A stretch of DNA of 64,000 bases from ZC4RG35 sp964571765. GTDB taxonomy: Bacteria; Actinomycetota; Acidimicrobiia; Spongiisociales; ZC4RG35. Numbering within the stretch: the stretch's first letter is position 1; each line of letters starts with the position of its first letter. The stretch is taken from the NCBI GenBank assembly GCA_964571765.1, contig CAZNDH010000001.1:96111-160110 (forward strand), read 5' to 3'. The translations under genes were made by a program, and so were the position numbers. Shown here piece by piece: positions 25,721 through 35,086 of this stretch. A model generated the notes under the pieces. That model had not been told where the DNA came from. It saw only the letters and a program-made list of their open reading frames with translations, and did not search any database.

Positions 25721-25770
25721 GACCTCGAATCTAGGCAGGCTCGGGGGACAGCCGCCAGGATAAGGCCACT

Positions 25771-27264
25771 TCAGCCGGTCATGTAAGGGCCCACCGAGGC
25801 CAGGTAGACGTCTCGGCCGGTGCGGGCGTCGACATTGGAGGGGGCCCGGTCGAGGATGGCAAGGAAACCCGGCTCCATGTCGATCCCGAGGACCCGGCGG
25901 CTGAGATCGATGACCCGGCCGGCGTGGCGAAGCACGAACACCGTCTCGAGACCGGAGACGTCGTCGAAGAACCACCCACAGGATGTGTACATCAGCATCG
26001 CCCTGTGTTGGATCTCGAGCAGGTCGATCGCCAGCCGGGCCTGTCCGTCGTCCAGACCCCGCCGGCCGTGCCTCGCCAAGAAGTCCTCGGGAGCTCCCCC
26101 GAGGATCACCTCGATGTAGTGGTCCCGGGCATCCCACGGATCTTCGAGGACCGTCCCTCCCCTCCTCTCGAACTCTCCGACCATCCGGTCCCGGAGATGA
26201 TCGAGCGCCTCCCGCAGAGGCGCCCTCCACTCCTGGTGCCAGTCAGGGTGCCGGCCACTGGAGCAGCCGCAGTTCGACCGCCAGCGCTCGACGCCGTGAG
26301 CACAACTCCAAGACGTCCCTTCTAGGACCTTGGCCCTCCGCGAGGGCGGATGGTCGGTGAGGAACCGGGCGTAGTTGGTCAACTCGACGCCGGGGTCGGC
26401 TTCGAGCTCCTCGATGGCGCGCGCCAGGGCCATCTCACCGTGGCGGTGATGATGCCCGTAGGTCTCCCCGTCGGTGGCCACGTGGGCCAGGACCGCCTCA
26501 TCGGCCGGCTCACCGAGGGCGTCCACCAGGCGTTTGGCGAGCAGCGTCCCGTCCTCGAGCATCCCGTTGAAGGCGACCTCCTGACTCAGCGGCCCGTCGT
26601 AGAAGAAGACCCCGACCTGATGGGCGTCTCCCAACTCGACCGCATAGGGAAACCGGGGGTCGACCGAGCCGTCCTCCACATCGAGCCAGGCCCCATCGGC
26701 TTCCACGGCGGAGGCCTGGTAGGGGGAGAGCACGGTGAACCGAACGCCGGCGTCGAGCGCGATCGCCAGGCTCTCCAGGTCGACCGCGGTCTCCGGGAGC
26801 CAAATCCCCTCGGGTCTGCGACCGAACCTGTGGACGAAGTCGGCGATTCCCCAGAGGATCTGGGTCTTCTTGTCCCGGGTGTTGGACAGGGGGAGGATGG
26901 TGTGGTTGTAGGTGTGCGCCAGCCCCGAGCCGTATCCCCCGAACCGGTCCACGGAAACCCGGTCGGCCTCGATGATCGCACCATAGGTTTCCGGGCTGTG
27001 GATCTCGAGCCACTCGAGGAGGGTCGGGCCCCAGTCGCTGCTGATGTACTCGTAGTTGTTGAGGCGGCGGCGAACCGACCCGTCGTGGTCGAGGATCTCT
27101 GCCTTGGTGTTGGGCAGATAGCACTCGGCAGTGATCCGCTCGTTCCAGTTGGGGAACGGTGCCGCCGAAGGTTGGTCGTCGACCCTTCCGGTGAACGGAT
27201 TCTCACGGGGCGGCTGATACCAATGGCCGTGGATGCACACGCAACGCGGGGGGCTCAATGCCAT
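25771..27264 (-). CDS. Glycoside hydrolase family 57-like protein (DUF3536 type)
   Basis: The 497-aa protein opens with the GH57 His motif (CVCIHGHWYQPPRENPFTG) and continues with WNERITAECYLPN. It has a nucleophile-type Glu in GIWLPETAVDLESLAIALD near 185 and DGETYGHHHRHGEMALARAI near 265. The C-terminal part (about 330-497) matches the DUF3536 extension. GH57 enzymes act on alpha-glucans as amylases, branching enzymes or 4-alpha-glucanotransferases. The position between glgB and glgE, with a 6-bp gap to glgB, points to trimming or branching of the same polymer. Confidence 0.85.
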   Translation of the reverse strand: MALSPPRCVCIHGHWYQPPRENPFTGRVDDQPSAAPFPNWNERITAECYLPNTKAEILDHDGSVRRRLNNYEYISSDWGPTLLEWLEIHSPETYGAIIEADRVSVDRFGGYGSGLAHTYNHTILPLSNTRDKKTQILWGIADFVHRFGRRPEGIWLPETAVDLESLAIALDAGVRFTVLSPYQASAVEADGAWLDVEDGSVDPRFPYAVELGDAHQVGVFFYDGPLSQEVAFNGMLEDGTLLAKRLVDALGEPADEAVLAHVATDGETYGHHHRHGEMALARAIEELEADPGVELTNYARFLTDHPPSRRAKVLEGTSWSCAHGVERWRSNCGCSSGRHPDWHQEWRAPLREALDHLRDRMVGEFERRGGTVLEDPWDARDHYIEVILGGAPEDFLARHGRRGLDDGQARLAIDLLEIQHRAMLMYTSCGWFFDDVSGLETVFVLRHAGRVIDLSRRVLGIDMEPGFLAILDRAPSNVDARTGRDVYLASVGPYMTG

Positions 27265-27270
27265 CCCAGG

Positions 27271-29259
27271 TTAGGAAGGGGGCGGGGAGTCCGGGTGGGA
27301 CCCGCGGGGACTCCGACGGTAGTCACCGGTCTGCTTGAGGATGATCGTGGCCAGCGGGGGCAGAGTGACATCCACCGACTCGGGAAACCCCTGGTGGGGC
27401 ACCGGGAGCGGGCCGGTGTCGACCCCGCCGAGGTTGCCCTGTCCCGAACCGCCGTAGATGGGAGCGTCCGAGTTGAGGACCTCCACCCAGCGACCCGACC
27501 CGGGTACCCCGATCCGATACCCGTGGCGGGGGACCGGGGTCATGTTGTGCACCACGAGGAGGGTGTCGCTGTCATCGGCCGACCGGAAGTAGGCAAGGAC
27601 GCTGTTCTCGGAATCGTTGACTACCGCCCACTCGAAGCCTTCGGGGCGAGAGTCGGTGGCGTGGAGGGAAGCATGGTCCCGATAGATCCGGTTCAGATCC
27701 CCGACCAGGCGGGAGATTCCCTGGTGCATCGGGTGGCCCTCGAGCTCCCACTCCACTTGACCCTCGTGAGCCCACTCCGAGTTCTGGGCGAGCTCACCAC
27801 CCATGAAGAGAAGCTTCTTGCCGGGCTGGGTCCACTGCAGACAGTAGAGGAGACGAAGATTGGCGAACCGTTGCCACTCGTCGCCGGGCATCTTCCCCAG
27901 CAGTGACCCCTTGCCATGTACCACCTCGTCGTGGGACAGGGGAAGCATGAAGTTCTCGGTGAAGGCGTAGACCGCCCGGAAGGTCAACTCGTGGTGACGG
28001 TATCGACGGTGCAGCGGGTCGTTGCCCATGTAGGCGAGGGTGTCGTGCATCCAACCCATGTCCCACTTCATCCCGAAGCCGAGTCCCCCGAGGAATGTAG
28101 GACGGGACACCATCGGCCAGGCGGTGGACTCCTCGGCGATGGCCTGGGTATCCGGGTAGTGGAGGTAGAGCGCTTCGTTGAGACGGCGGAGGAAAGCGAT
28201 CGCCTCGAGGTTTTCCCGACCCCCGTGACGATTGGGTACCCACTCCCCCTCGGCCCGGGAGTAGTCGAGATAGAGCATCGAGGCGACCGCGTCGACCCGG
28301 AGGCCGTCGACGTGATAGCGGTCCAGCCAGAAGAAGGCGTTGCTGATCAGAAACGACGGGACCTCGATACGTCCATAGTTGTAGACCAAGGTCTTCCAAT
28401 CGGGGTGATACCTCATTCTCCGGTCGGCATGCTCCATGAGATGGGTGCCGTCGAAGTAGCCGAGCCCGTGCTCGTCGTCGGGGAAGTGCGATGGGACCCA
28501 GTCGAGGATTACCCCGACCCCGGCCCGATGGCAGGCGTCGACCAGGGTCATGAAGTCCTGGGGCGTGCCATATCGGGAAGTGGGGGCGAAGTATCCGGTG
28601 GTCTGATATCCCCACGACCCATAGAAAGGGTGCTCCATGACCGGGAGGAACTCGACATGGGTGAAACCCAGGTCGGCGACGTATCCGGGAAGCTGCTCGG
28701 CTAGTTCCAGATAGGTGAGGTGGCGACCGTCGTCGCCACGACGCCACGATCCGAGATGCACTTCGTAGACACTTATCGGAGCGTCGAGAGAGTTGCGACG
28801 TTCCCGGCCGGCCATCCATTCGGCATCGCCCCACTCATGGTCCAGGGCCCACACTTTGGAGGCGGTGCGAGGGGGGGTCTCATGGTGGAAGCCGAAAGGG
28901 TCGGCTTTGTCCACTCGGTATTCACCATTGACTATGCGGTACTTGTAAGTGTTGGCGTGACCCGCACCGGCGACCGTTCCGACCCAAATGCCTGAGACGC
29001 CCTGGGGCTGGAGGGGGTCGGCCCCGGGATCCCATCCGTTCCAGTCTCCCACGACCGAGACCTGGTCGGCGTTGGGCGCCCACACCGCGAAGTGGGTCCC
29101 ACCCTCTACCGAGTGGGCGCCCATCCGCTCGTACAGCCGGTAGTGGGTCCCCTCATTCCACAGGTAGAGATCCTCTTCACCGAGCAGGATGTCAGATCGC
29201 TTGGCAGCCAGGTCGCTCCTATCGGTGGGTTCCACCGAGGCTAACCAGGGTTGGCCCAA
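27271..29259 (-). CDS. glgB: 1,4-alpha-glucan branching enzyme
   Basis: The 662-aa GH13_9 enzyme has an N-terminal CBM48 (HFAVWAPNADQVSVVGDWN), the barrel with ILDWVPSHFPDDEHG, nucleophile region VDGLRVDAVASMLYLDYSR, acid/base AIAEESTAWPMVSRP and LPLSHDEVVHGKGSL, and a C-terminal all-beta domain. It cuts alpha-1,4 chains and re-attaches them as alpha-1,6 branches. The start at 29259 is the longest; a start some 20 residues in is possible. It appears to head the GH57-glgE-treS/mak operon, 45 nt downstream of the ThiS-like gene. glgA and glgC are not in this window. Confidence 0.95.
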   Translation of the reverse strand: MGQPWLASVEPTDRSDLAAKRSDILLGEEDLYLWNEGTHYRLYERMGAHSVEGGTHFAVWAPNADQVSVVGDWNGWDPGADPLQPQGVSGIWVGTVAGAGHANTYKYRIVNGEYRVDKADPFGFHHETPPRTASKVWALDHEWGDAEWMAGRERRNSLDAPISVYEVHLGSWRRGDDGRHLTYLELAEQLPGYVADLGFTHVEFLPVMEHPFYGSWGYQTTGYFAPTSRYGTPQDFMTLVDACHRAGVGVILDWVPSHFPDDEHGLGYFDGTHLMEHADRRMRYHPDWKTLVYNYGRIEVPSFLISNAFFWLDRYHVDGLRVDAVASMLYLDYSRAEGEWVPNRHGGRENLEAIAFLRRLNEALYLHYPDTQAIAEESTAWPMVSRPTFLGGLGFGMKWDMGWMHDTLAYMGNDPLHRRYRHHELTFRAVYAFTENFMLPLSHDEVVHGKGSLLGKMPGDEWQRFANLRLLYCLQWTQPGKKLLFMGGELAQNSEWAHEGQVEWELEGHPMHQGISRLVGDLNRIYRDHASLHATDSRPEGFEWAVVNDSENSVLAYFRSADDSDTLLVVHNMTPVPRHGYRIGVPGSGRWVEVLNSDAPIYGGSGQGNLGGVDTGPLPVPHQGFPESVDVTLPPLATIILKQTGDYRRSPRGSHPDSPPPS

Positions 29260-29304
29260 ACCACCGCCGGGCGCGGTGTCGCTGCTCGCAGCCCGGGTCA
29301 GGCT

Positions 29305-29571
29305 CTATGAGGACCCGCCGCTGACCGCGTGGAGCACCCGGATCGTCGACTCGGTCGGGACAGCAGTGCCCAGACTGGCCTGCTTCCCGTCGACGAACAC
29401 CAGGACATGGGGTCGAATCCGGCCCTGCTCGTCGACGATGTGGTTGCGGAGTGCGGGCGCGGCGCGAAACAGCTCGGCGATCGCCTCCTGCACCGTCGTC
29501 CCCTCCACCTGATGGATCCTTTGGACTCCCGCCGAGTCGCTGAGCATCCTGGGGAGCCGCAACTCAGTCAC
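29305..29571 (-). CDS. ThiS/MoaD-like (ubiquitin-fold) small protein
   Basis: GTG 29571 overlaps the stop of the BNR-repeat gene (GTGA). The 88-aa product has the beta-grasp order of MoaD/ThiS/SAMP proteins: a starting strand (TELRLPRML), a helix (TTVQEAIAELFRAAPAL), RPHVLVFVDGK and a final strand (STIRVLHAVSGG). The C-terminus ends GGSS rather than the free GG used for sulfur transfer or conjugation, so it would need trimming or may not be conjugated. I infer a sulfur-carrier or modifier-type role only from fold; no activating E1-like enzyme lies in the window. Confidence 0.75.
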   Translation of the reverse strand: MTELRLPRMLSDSAGVQRIHQVEGTTVQEAIAELFRAAPALRNHIVDEQGRIRPHVLVFVDGKQASLGTAVPTESTIRVLHAVSGGSS

Positions 29572-30596
29572 GTGATCACCTGCACAGCCATGATCCGGGG
29601 GAACGAGGGTGCGAGCTCCTCCCAATGGTCCCCGTTGTCGGTGGTGAGCCAAATCTTCCCCCCAGTGGTCCCCATGCAGACCACCCCCCTGCCGTCGCCG
29701 TCGACCGCATTACGCAGGACTCCGGTGAATTGCGGCGCCTCTGCCCAGCCAGTGCCGGCAACCTCCCAGGAGTCGCCGTCGTCGTCGGAGCGATAGGCCT
29801 CGAGCCGTCCTCCCACCGGTACCCGGTTGGCATCGGCCTCGAGGGGAAGGGTGAACAGTCGGCCGCTCGCCGCGTCGCGCCACATGACGAACCCGAATCC
29901 CGCGGGGAGCCCGTCCTCGATACGCTCCCAGGTGTCTCCCCCGTCGCCGGTGCGGTAGACCCCGGTGTGGTCCTGACGCCAGATTCGGTCGAGGTTCGCG
30001 GGGTCCTGAGCGAGTCCGTGAACACAATAGCCGACCTCGGGCCGGGGAGCGTCTTGCGGTTGGTCGACAGGGTCTACACCGTCGTTCTTCGGCTCCCAGG
30101 CGACCCCGCCGTCCCCGGAGCGGAACACCCCCACCGCGGAGATCCCCACCCAGTGTCGCTCGCCGCCGGTGAGAACCCGATGGGCGCACAGCCCGCCGAA
30201 TCCGGGATACCAGTCCGCCCTGGTGCGGTGCTCGTTGAGCCCGGGCACCGGCTGCCAGGAGATGCCCTGATCCTCTGAGGTGAACAGACCGGCCTCGGCG
30301 ACGCCCGCCCACACCCGGGTCCCGTCTTGATGCAGGGTCCAGATCTGCTCGAGCTTCCGCTGCTCCGAGCCATTCCACGCCGGTGGCTCATCGATCTGCT
30401 CCCATGAGCCCACCTCGCCACGGTGGAGCCCCACGCCGAACCAGTTGCTCCCCACCGCGAGGAGATGGGTGCCATCAGGCGCCCAGCCGAAGGCGGTGAC
30501 CTTCCATCCCGGGAAGAGCGGCCCTTCGGTGGCCCAGGCTCCGCCCCGATCGACGAGCAGGTAGCCGCCCTTCTCCGTTCCAACCAGGATCCTCAT
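29568..30596 (-). CDS. BNR/Asp-box repeat (sialidase-like propeller) protein
   Basis: The 342-aa protein is a beta-propeller built from BNR/Asp-box turns: SEDQGISW, SGDGGVAW, TGDGGDTW, SDDDGDSW and TTDNGDHW. There is no signal peptide, so it is probably cytoplasmic. These propellers appear in sialidases and in VPS10/photosystem-assembly-like proteins, but the sialidase catalytic triad is not apparent. It is coupled to the ThiS-like gene by a 4-nt overlap and, more loosely, to glgB. Function unknown; a scaffold or binding role is likely. Confidence 0.8.
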   Translation of the reverse strand: MRILVGTEKGGYLLVDRGGAWATEGPLFPGWKVTAFGWAPDGTHLLAVGSNWFGVGLHRGEVGSWEQIDEPPAWNGSEQRKLEQIWTLHQDGTRVWAGVAEAGLFTSEDQGISWQPVPGLNEHRTRADWYPGFGGLCAHRVLTGGERHWVGISAVGVFRSGDGGVAWEPKNDGVDPVDQPQDAPRPEVGYCVHGLAQDPANLDRIWRQDHTGVYRTGDGGDTWERIEDGLPAGFGFVMWRDAASGRLFTLPLEADANRVPVGGRLEAYRSDDDGDSWEVAGTGWAEAPQFTGVLRNAVDGDGRGVVCMGTTGGKIWLTTDNGDHWEELAPSFPRIMAVQVIT

Positions 30597-30769
30597 GACT
30601 CGTCCGCGACGCTAGTCCCTTTCGGAACGAGCTCCGACGTGGCGCCGCGGAGGGCTACGACGGCGGTTCCCACGATCCCCGCCGACTCGCGGAGCTGGCC
30701 ACCGAATTCGTCGAGAGCCGCGGCCTCTGGTACACCGCGGCCAGCGCCATACCCTTCCCGGCGGCTCAC
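30593..30769 (-). CDS. Possible small protein upstream of the BNR gene
   Basis: A 58-aa frame from GTG 30769 ends in ATGA overlap with the BNR-repeat gene. The composition (DEFGGQLRESAGIVGTAVVA) looks protein-like with one amphipathic helix. No clear Shine-Dalgarno or family is seen; it may be only chance in GC-rich DNA. Confidence 0.3.
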   Translation of the reverse strand: MSRREGYGAGRGVPEAAALDEFGGQLRESAGIVGTAVVALRGATSELVPKGTSVADES

Positions 30770-30820
30770 CGACGGGGTGCGGGACTCGGTTGATGTCAAC
30801 TGAAGACGGGAGAACAGAGG

Positions 30821-31705
30821 ATGAAGATCGGGCTCACCCTTCCCCAGGGCTGCGACCGGGAGTACCTCGGAGTCGACCCCGGGACCGCGTGGCGACGGAC
30901 CGTGGAGATCGCACGGTTGGCCGAAGAATCCGGCTTCGAGTCGCTGTGGCTGTACGACCACTTTCAGGTGGACCCCCCACCGGAGCCGGCGATCGTCTTC
31001 GAGCCGTGTGCCGAGCTGGCCGCGCTGGCCATGGTGACCAGCAAAGCCAAGCTGGGTCACCTCGTCCTGGCTGCGGGCTATCGCAATCCGGCGGTCACCG
31101 CCAAGATGATCTCCACCGTCGATGTGATCAGTGGCGGCCGGGCGATCCTGGGGATCGGCGCCGGATGGAAGGAGGACGAGTGGCTGGCATACGGCTACGG
31201 GTTCCCGCCGGCGTCGACCAGGCTGGCGATGCTCGCCGACCATCTCGAGATCATCACCCGAATGTTCCAGCCGGGAGCGGCCACCTTCAGCGGTCAGCAT
31301 GCCCGGGTGATCGATGCCATTCACGAGCCCAAGGCGCTACACGCTCCGATACCGGTGGTCGTCGGCGGCAATGGGCCCAAGGTCACCTGGCGTCTCGCCG
31401 CCAGGTTCGCCGACGAGCTCAACCTCGACGGCCTCTCCCCTGCCCAGGTGGCCGCGGCGATGCCCGTGATCGCCGAACGGTGTCACGAGGCGGGACGTGA
31501 CCCCTCGACGCTCGCCGTGTCGGTCCACATGTGGGAGGCAGCAGGCAACATCCAGCCCGGCGGCCAGCGCCAGGAGATACTCCATGAATACCGCGAGGTG
31601 GGGGTCTCCCGGGTCATGGTGCAGGGCAACCACGGCGTCACCCAACCTGAGGTGCTCGACCGCCTCATCGAGGACTGCCGTGCCAGCGGCATGATCGGGG
31701 GTTGA
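30821..31705 (+). CDS. LLM-class F420-dependent oxidoreductase
   Basis: The 294-aa protein is a luciferase-like TIM barrel. Signature blocks are AEESGFESLWLYDHF (early helix/strand), LGHLVLAAGYRNPAVTAK, the LGIGAGWKEDEWLAYGYGFP phosphate/cofactor loop and PIPVVVGGNGPKVTWRLAA. Actinobacterial members use F420H2 or FMN for hydride transfer on diverse substrates; the substrate here is unknown. AGAGG precedes ATG 30821. It is strongly similar to the protein at 46868-47752, a paralogue 15 kb away. Confidence 0.9.
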   Translation: MKIGLTLPQGCDREYLGVDPGTAWRRTVEIARLAEESGFESLWLYDHFQVDPPPEPAIVFEPCAELAALAMVTSKAKLGHLVLAAGYRNPAVTAKMISTVDVISGGRAILGIGAGWKEDEWLAYGYGFPPASTRLAMLADHLEIITRMFQPGAATFSGQHARVIDAIHEPKALHAPIPVVVGGNGPKVTWRLAARFADELNLDGLSPAQVAAAMPVIAERCHEAGRDPSTLAVSVHMWEAAGNIQPGGQRQEILHEYREVGVSRVMVQGNHGVTQPEVLDRLIEDCRASGMIGG

Positions 31706-31739
31706 ACACCGGGGGCCAGTCCCGGCGGGCTCGAGACCT

Positions 31740-32231
31740 TCAGTCTTCGGACCGGAGATGGGCCTCGAGGAACCAGAGATCCTTGTCGATCTGGCGCGAG
31801 ACCTCGGTGAACAGGTCGCTGGTGCCGATGTCCCCCAGCTTCTCCGATTCTTCGATGGCCTGTCGAGTGGTGGTCGCGTAGGCACCGACCCGATCGGCCA
31901 CCGCGCCCACCGCATCCATGCCGTCTACCGCTCCCTGTGGGTACTCGTCCAAGGTCGATCTCGCCGCCGCCATCCGCAGGGTGCCTTCGGCCCTACCTCC
32001 GAGAGCCGTAGCCCGCTCGGCGATCTCGTCAGCGAAGCCGATCAGGTGGTCGGCTATGTCGTCGAACAGCTCGTGGAGCTGGGTGAAATCAGAACCTTGC
32101 ACGTTCCAGTGGGCGTACTTCACCTGGGTGTACAGGTCGGTGATGTCGGCGAGCTGCCGGTTGAGGAGGTCCACCAGTTCTCCGCGGACATCCCCCGGGA
32201 TGTCGATCCGGCTGTCTTTCACCTCGGCCAT
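31740..32231 (-). CDS. dps: Dps-family ferritin-like DNA-protection protein
   Basis: The 163-aa four-helix protein has the Dps ferroxidase pattern across subunits: KYAHWNVQGSDFTQLHELFDD (His ligands), then ADHLIGFADEIAERATALGG (Asp/Glu ligands). Dps dodecamers store iron with peroxide as oxidant and shield DNA in stationary phase or oxidative stress. AAAGGAG precedes ATG 32231. No sigma-B-type promoter with correct spacing was found in the 245-bp upstream region, which holds no other gene. Confidence 0.92.
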   Translation of the reverse strand: MAEVKDSRIDIPGDVRGELVDLLNRQLADITDLYTQVKYAHWNVQGSDFTQLHELFDDIADHLIGFADEIAERATALGGRAEGTLRMAAARSTLDEYPQGAVDGMDAVGAVADRVGAYATTTRQAIEESEKLGDIGTSDLFTEVSRQIDKDLWFLEAHLRSED

Positions 32232-32476
32232 CTCGAACTCCTTTCCTCCAACGCCCCACCAACGCTAATGCCCCGTGGGGTAAGCGAGGACGCCCGTGTG
32301 TATTCCGGGTCCACGGCTGCTGGCCAGCCCAAGTCCAATGTCGATCCGGGGGGCGTCGCCATCTGTCGATCGGGATCACCTGGAAGCGTCGATCGCCTCC
32401 GGGCGCCGACCAGGATGACACGGCCCAACGTGCACCTGACACACACAGCTGCACAGGCGGTTCGGCCGTCGGGCAA

Positions 32477-34051
32477 TCAGTCGCCCACCGCGAGCAGCCG
32501 GAACACCTCGACCCGGTGGGACTTTCCCCTCAACTCGAGTGGCCCCACCGGCTCCACCACGACCCGGCCCCCCGCCGACTCCAGGGTGGTCACGCCGATG
32601 AGCACTTCACCCGGCGGAGCCTTCCCCTGGATCCGCGAGGCGGCATTGACTGTGTCACCTATGACGGTGAAGCTGCGACGGCCCTCGGATCCCACATTGC
32701 CCACAACGGCCTGGCCGGTGTTGATCCCCACTCGGAACTCGGGCCATCCCGGGTTCAGCCCGGCGACCTCGCGGCTCGCCCGCTGGAACCCGAGGCCGGC
32801 ACGACACCCGCTCAACGCATGATCGGGTTGCTCGCCGGTGACGTTGAACACCACCACCACGGCGTCACCGGCAATGCTGTCGACGAACCCACCATGGGCC
32901 TCCACCACCGGCAGGGTCCTCGACCAGTACTGGTTGAGCATGTCCACCACCCGTGTCGGATCGGCCGACTCGGAAAAGGAGGTGAAGCCGACGAGGTCGG
33001 CGAAGAGCACCGTCACTTGGCGGGTCTCACCACCGAGTTCGGTGAGCTCGGGATTGTGTCGAAGACGGGTGGCGAGCTGGGTGGAGAGGTATGGGGCGAA
33101 CAGGTCGTCGAGCCGGCGGATCTCTCGGGCGGCGTGGGCCAGCAAGTCCGCCTCGTCGGTGGAAAGGTCGAAGCGGGCGCCCAGGTCCTCGACATCTCCG
33201 AGGGACACCAGGGCCTTGACCGCCTCGGCACGTTCCCGGTCCACCCTCCCCAACGTCGAGTCGAGATAGAGGCTGCTGAAGACGGCCGGGACCGAGTCCT
33301 GCAGCCGGTACTCGCGGCGCACCGAGAGAGCGGTGACCACAAATGCGGCTGCCATGAGCAGATGCCAAGTCCACCAGCTCAGATGCCAGTTGCGGGAGAC
33401 GGTGACCGCCAGCATGGCCTCGCCGAGCAGCACCCAGGTGGCGACCATGGCGAGGACGAGGGATGCGCCCCTCCTACGGTGGATCCCTACATAGCGGAAG
33501 GCGGCCAGAGCGTATCCCGTCATCCCCACGATCCCGATGACCGCCAGCCATACTCCTCCCCCCTCGATGACCGAGAGGTCGTCCAATGGCGGGAGGCCGG
33601 CAAGGGACACCGCTCCCCATCCGACCAGGACCGCGATGACGCCAAACCTGACCCACTGTTGTGATCGGGCGAGTGCCTGGGCATGGACCGACCGCAGGGA
33701 CAGCCCGGAAGCGGCTGCGAACCACGAGGCGACGAGGAGCCCAACCGGTGTGGCGATGTCGAACCCGGCATTGGGGCCCTCGAGGAGCACGCCGGGGGTT
33801 GCCAGGGCGTGCAGGGCGAGGAAACCGGCGCTGGTGGTGAAGGCCAGCGAGACCAGGAACACCCTGAGGTCGCGTCTCCGGCGCGCCGCCTCGCCCATCA
33901 CCAGACCGACGAGGACGGCGACCACGGCCACCAGCACCACCAGCCAGAAGTGGGCCGGGTTGTGCTGCCAATGGAGATCCATCTCCGGCCTGACCAGCAG
34001 GAGCGCCAGCCCGACTAGAGGCAGAGCGAGCACCAGGGCGATCACCATCAT
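32477..34051 (-). CDS. Membrane-bound class III adenylate/guanylate cyclase
   Basis: The 524-aa protein has about seven N-terminal membrane helices (residues about 1-245), a cytoplasmic linker helix and a C-terminal cyclase domain. The catalytic motifs are complete: LFADLVGFTSFSE (metal Asp), IAGDAVVVVFN (second metal Asp), FRVGINTGQAVVGNVGSEGR and VIGDTVNAASRIQG (transition-state Asn and Arg). It would make cAMP or cGMP in response to a membrane signal. No receiver or HAMP domain is visible; the seven-helix part may be the sensor. Confidence 0.9.
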   Translation of the reverse strand: MMVIALVLALPLVGLALLLVRPEMDLHWQHNPAHFWLVVLVAVVAVLVGLVMGEAARRRRDLRVFLVSLAFTTSAGFLALHALATPGVLLEGPNAGFDIATPVGLLVASWFAAASGLSLRSVHAQALARSQQWVRFGVIAVLVGWGAVSLAGLPPLDDLSVIEGGGVWLAVIGIVGMTGYALAAFRYVGIHRRRGASLVLAMVATWVLLGEAMLAVTVSRNWHLSWWTWHLLMAAAFVVTALSVRREYRLQDSVPAVFSSLYLDSTLGRVDRERAEAVKALVSLGDVEDLGARFDLSTDEADLLAHAAREIRRLDDLFAPYLSTQLATRLRHNPELTELGGETRQVTVLFADLVGFTSFSESADPTRVVDMLNQYWSRTLPVVEAHGGFVDSIAGDAVVVVFNVTGEQPDHALSGCRAGLGFQRASREVAGLNPGWPEFRVGINTGQAVVGNVGSEGRRSFTVIGDTVNAASRIQGKAPPGEVLIGVTTLESAGGRVVVEPVGPLELRGKSHRVEVFRLLAVGD

Positions 34052-34237
34052 CCAGAAACGTAGACGGTTCCGGTGATGCGGTATGAGGCGCGGCCCTCCG
34101 AGTCCCCTTCCGCCGGGAGGCCACCAGCCCGATCGGTACCGGATGTTCGGCGAGGGTCAGCCTGGGCCGGGACGCCCCGAGCCATCTGGGGTCCACCTCG
34201 TCACCGGACAACTCGAATACCATCGAGCAGGATCGAG

Positions 34238-35086
34238 ATGAGCGCCGCCCTCCGCTATCTGGAGCACCTCAGCGATGGTGACCTCGACCTGGTCGCTCGG
34301 GTCGGCGTCGCCGGACACAACCGTGAGCAGGTCCGCACCCGGATGCGGGAGAGCCCCCGGACGATCGAGGCGGTGCTGGCCTCACCCCGGCTCTACGAGG
34401 CGGTTTTCGCCGACCCGAAGACCCTGTCATCCCGGGTCAGCCCCTTCCTGGCGTTCAGCACCCTGGTTCACCGCACCGTGAGCGAGATGGAGAAGGCCCC
34501 CTATGTCTTCGAGTGGGCCGGCCCGGGAAAGAGGATCCCGGTGTTCGACGCCGACTCGATGGCCAGCTTCCTCGGCGACCCGCGCATCAGGTTCTTTTTC
34601 GCCGAACTGCTCACCTCCTTCGTCCGCATCGCCAGTGGAAGCATGTGGGTGCTGACCCCACGCGGTTACCGGCGGAAACGGTTCAGCGAGCTCGACCCGG
34701 TTCAGCTGGTCGAGGTTGTCGAACAGCTTCCCACGGCACAGAGACCAGGGGGATATCGCCGACTCGGTGACGTCACCCTGTTCCTCACCGGGGTCTTCCC
34801 CGACCACACCGCCACCCATACCCCGAGCGTCTCACAGCGACGGCGACTGGCGGCCTCGGCCGGGCTGGCACCCTTGGCCGCGCTCGACGAGGGCAACGAC
34901 CTGCGATTCCACGAGATCCTCGGTGCCAGCTGGTACCGGAGGGCTGCCTCCGCCCAGGCGGCGGGCGGCGCGGGCGTTTCTCACCTCGATCTGATCGCCG
35001 ACCAGTTCACCCAGGCAAGACGATTCCTCAACCTGCTCACCGACCGTCACCTCCACCGTTACGACCCCGGACTGGCCTCGCCCTGA
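34238..35086 (+). CDS. Conserved actinobacterial protein of unknown function
   Basis: The start MSAALRYLEHLSDGDLDLVA at 34238 is preferred because upstream residues look non-coding. The 282-aa protein is soluble and mainly helical. Blocks such as SPRLYEAVFADPKTLSSRVS, FSTLVHRTVSEMEKAPYV and RRLGDVTLFLTGVFPDHT look conserved. I recognise no catalytic motif. It is divergent from the membrane cyclase, so the two could share control; that is inference. Confidence 0.7.
   Translation: MSAALRYLEHLSDGDLDLVARVGVAGHNREQVRTRMRESPRTIEAVLASPRLYEAVFADPKTLSSRVSPFLAFSTLVHRTVSEMEKAPYVFEWAGPGKRIPVFDADSMASFLGDPRIRFFFAELLTSFVRIASGSMWVLTPRGYRRKRFSELDPVQLVEVVEQLPTAQRPGGYRRLGDVTLFLTGVFPDHTATHTPSVSQRRRLAASAGLAPLAALDEGNDLRFHEILGASWYRRAASAQAAGGAGVSHLDLIADQFTQARRFLNLLTDRHLHRYDPGLASP

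Noticed and set aside
26350..27906. 518-aa plus-strand frame opposite the GH57 and glgB genes
   Set aside because: Spans two real genes on the other strand, low-complexity shadow composition.
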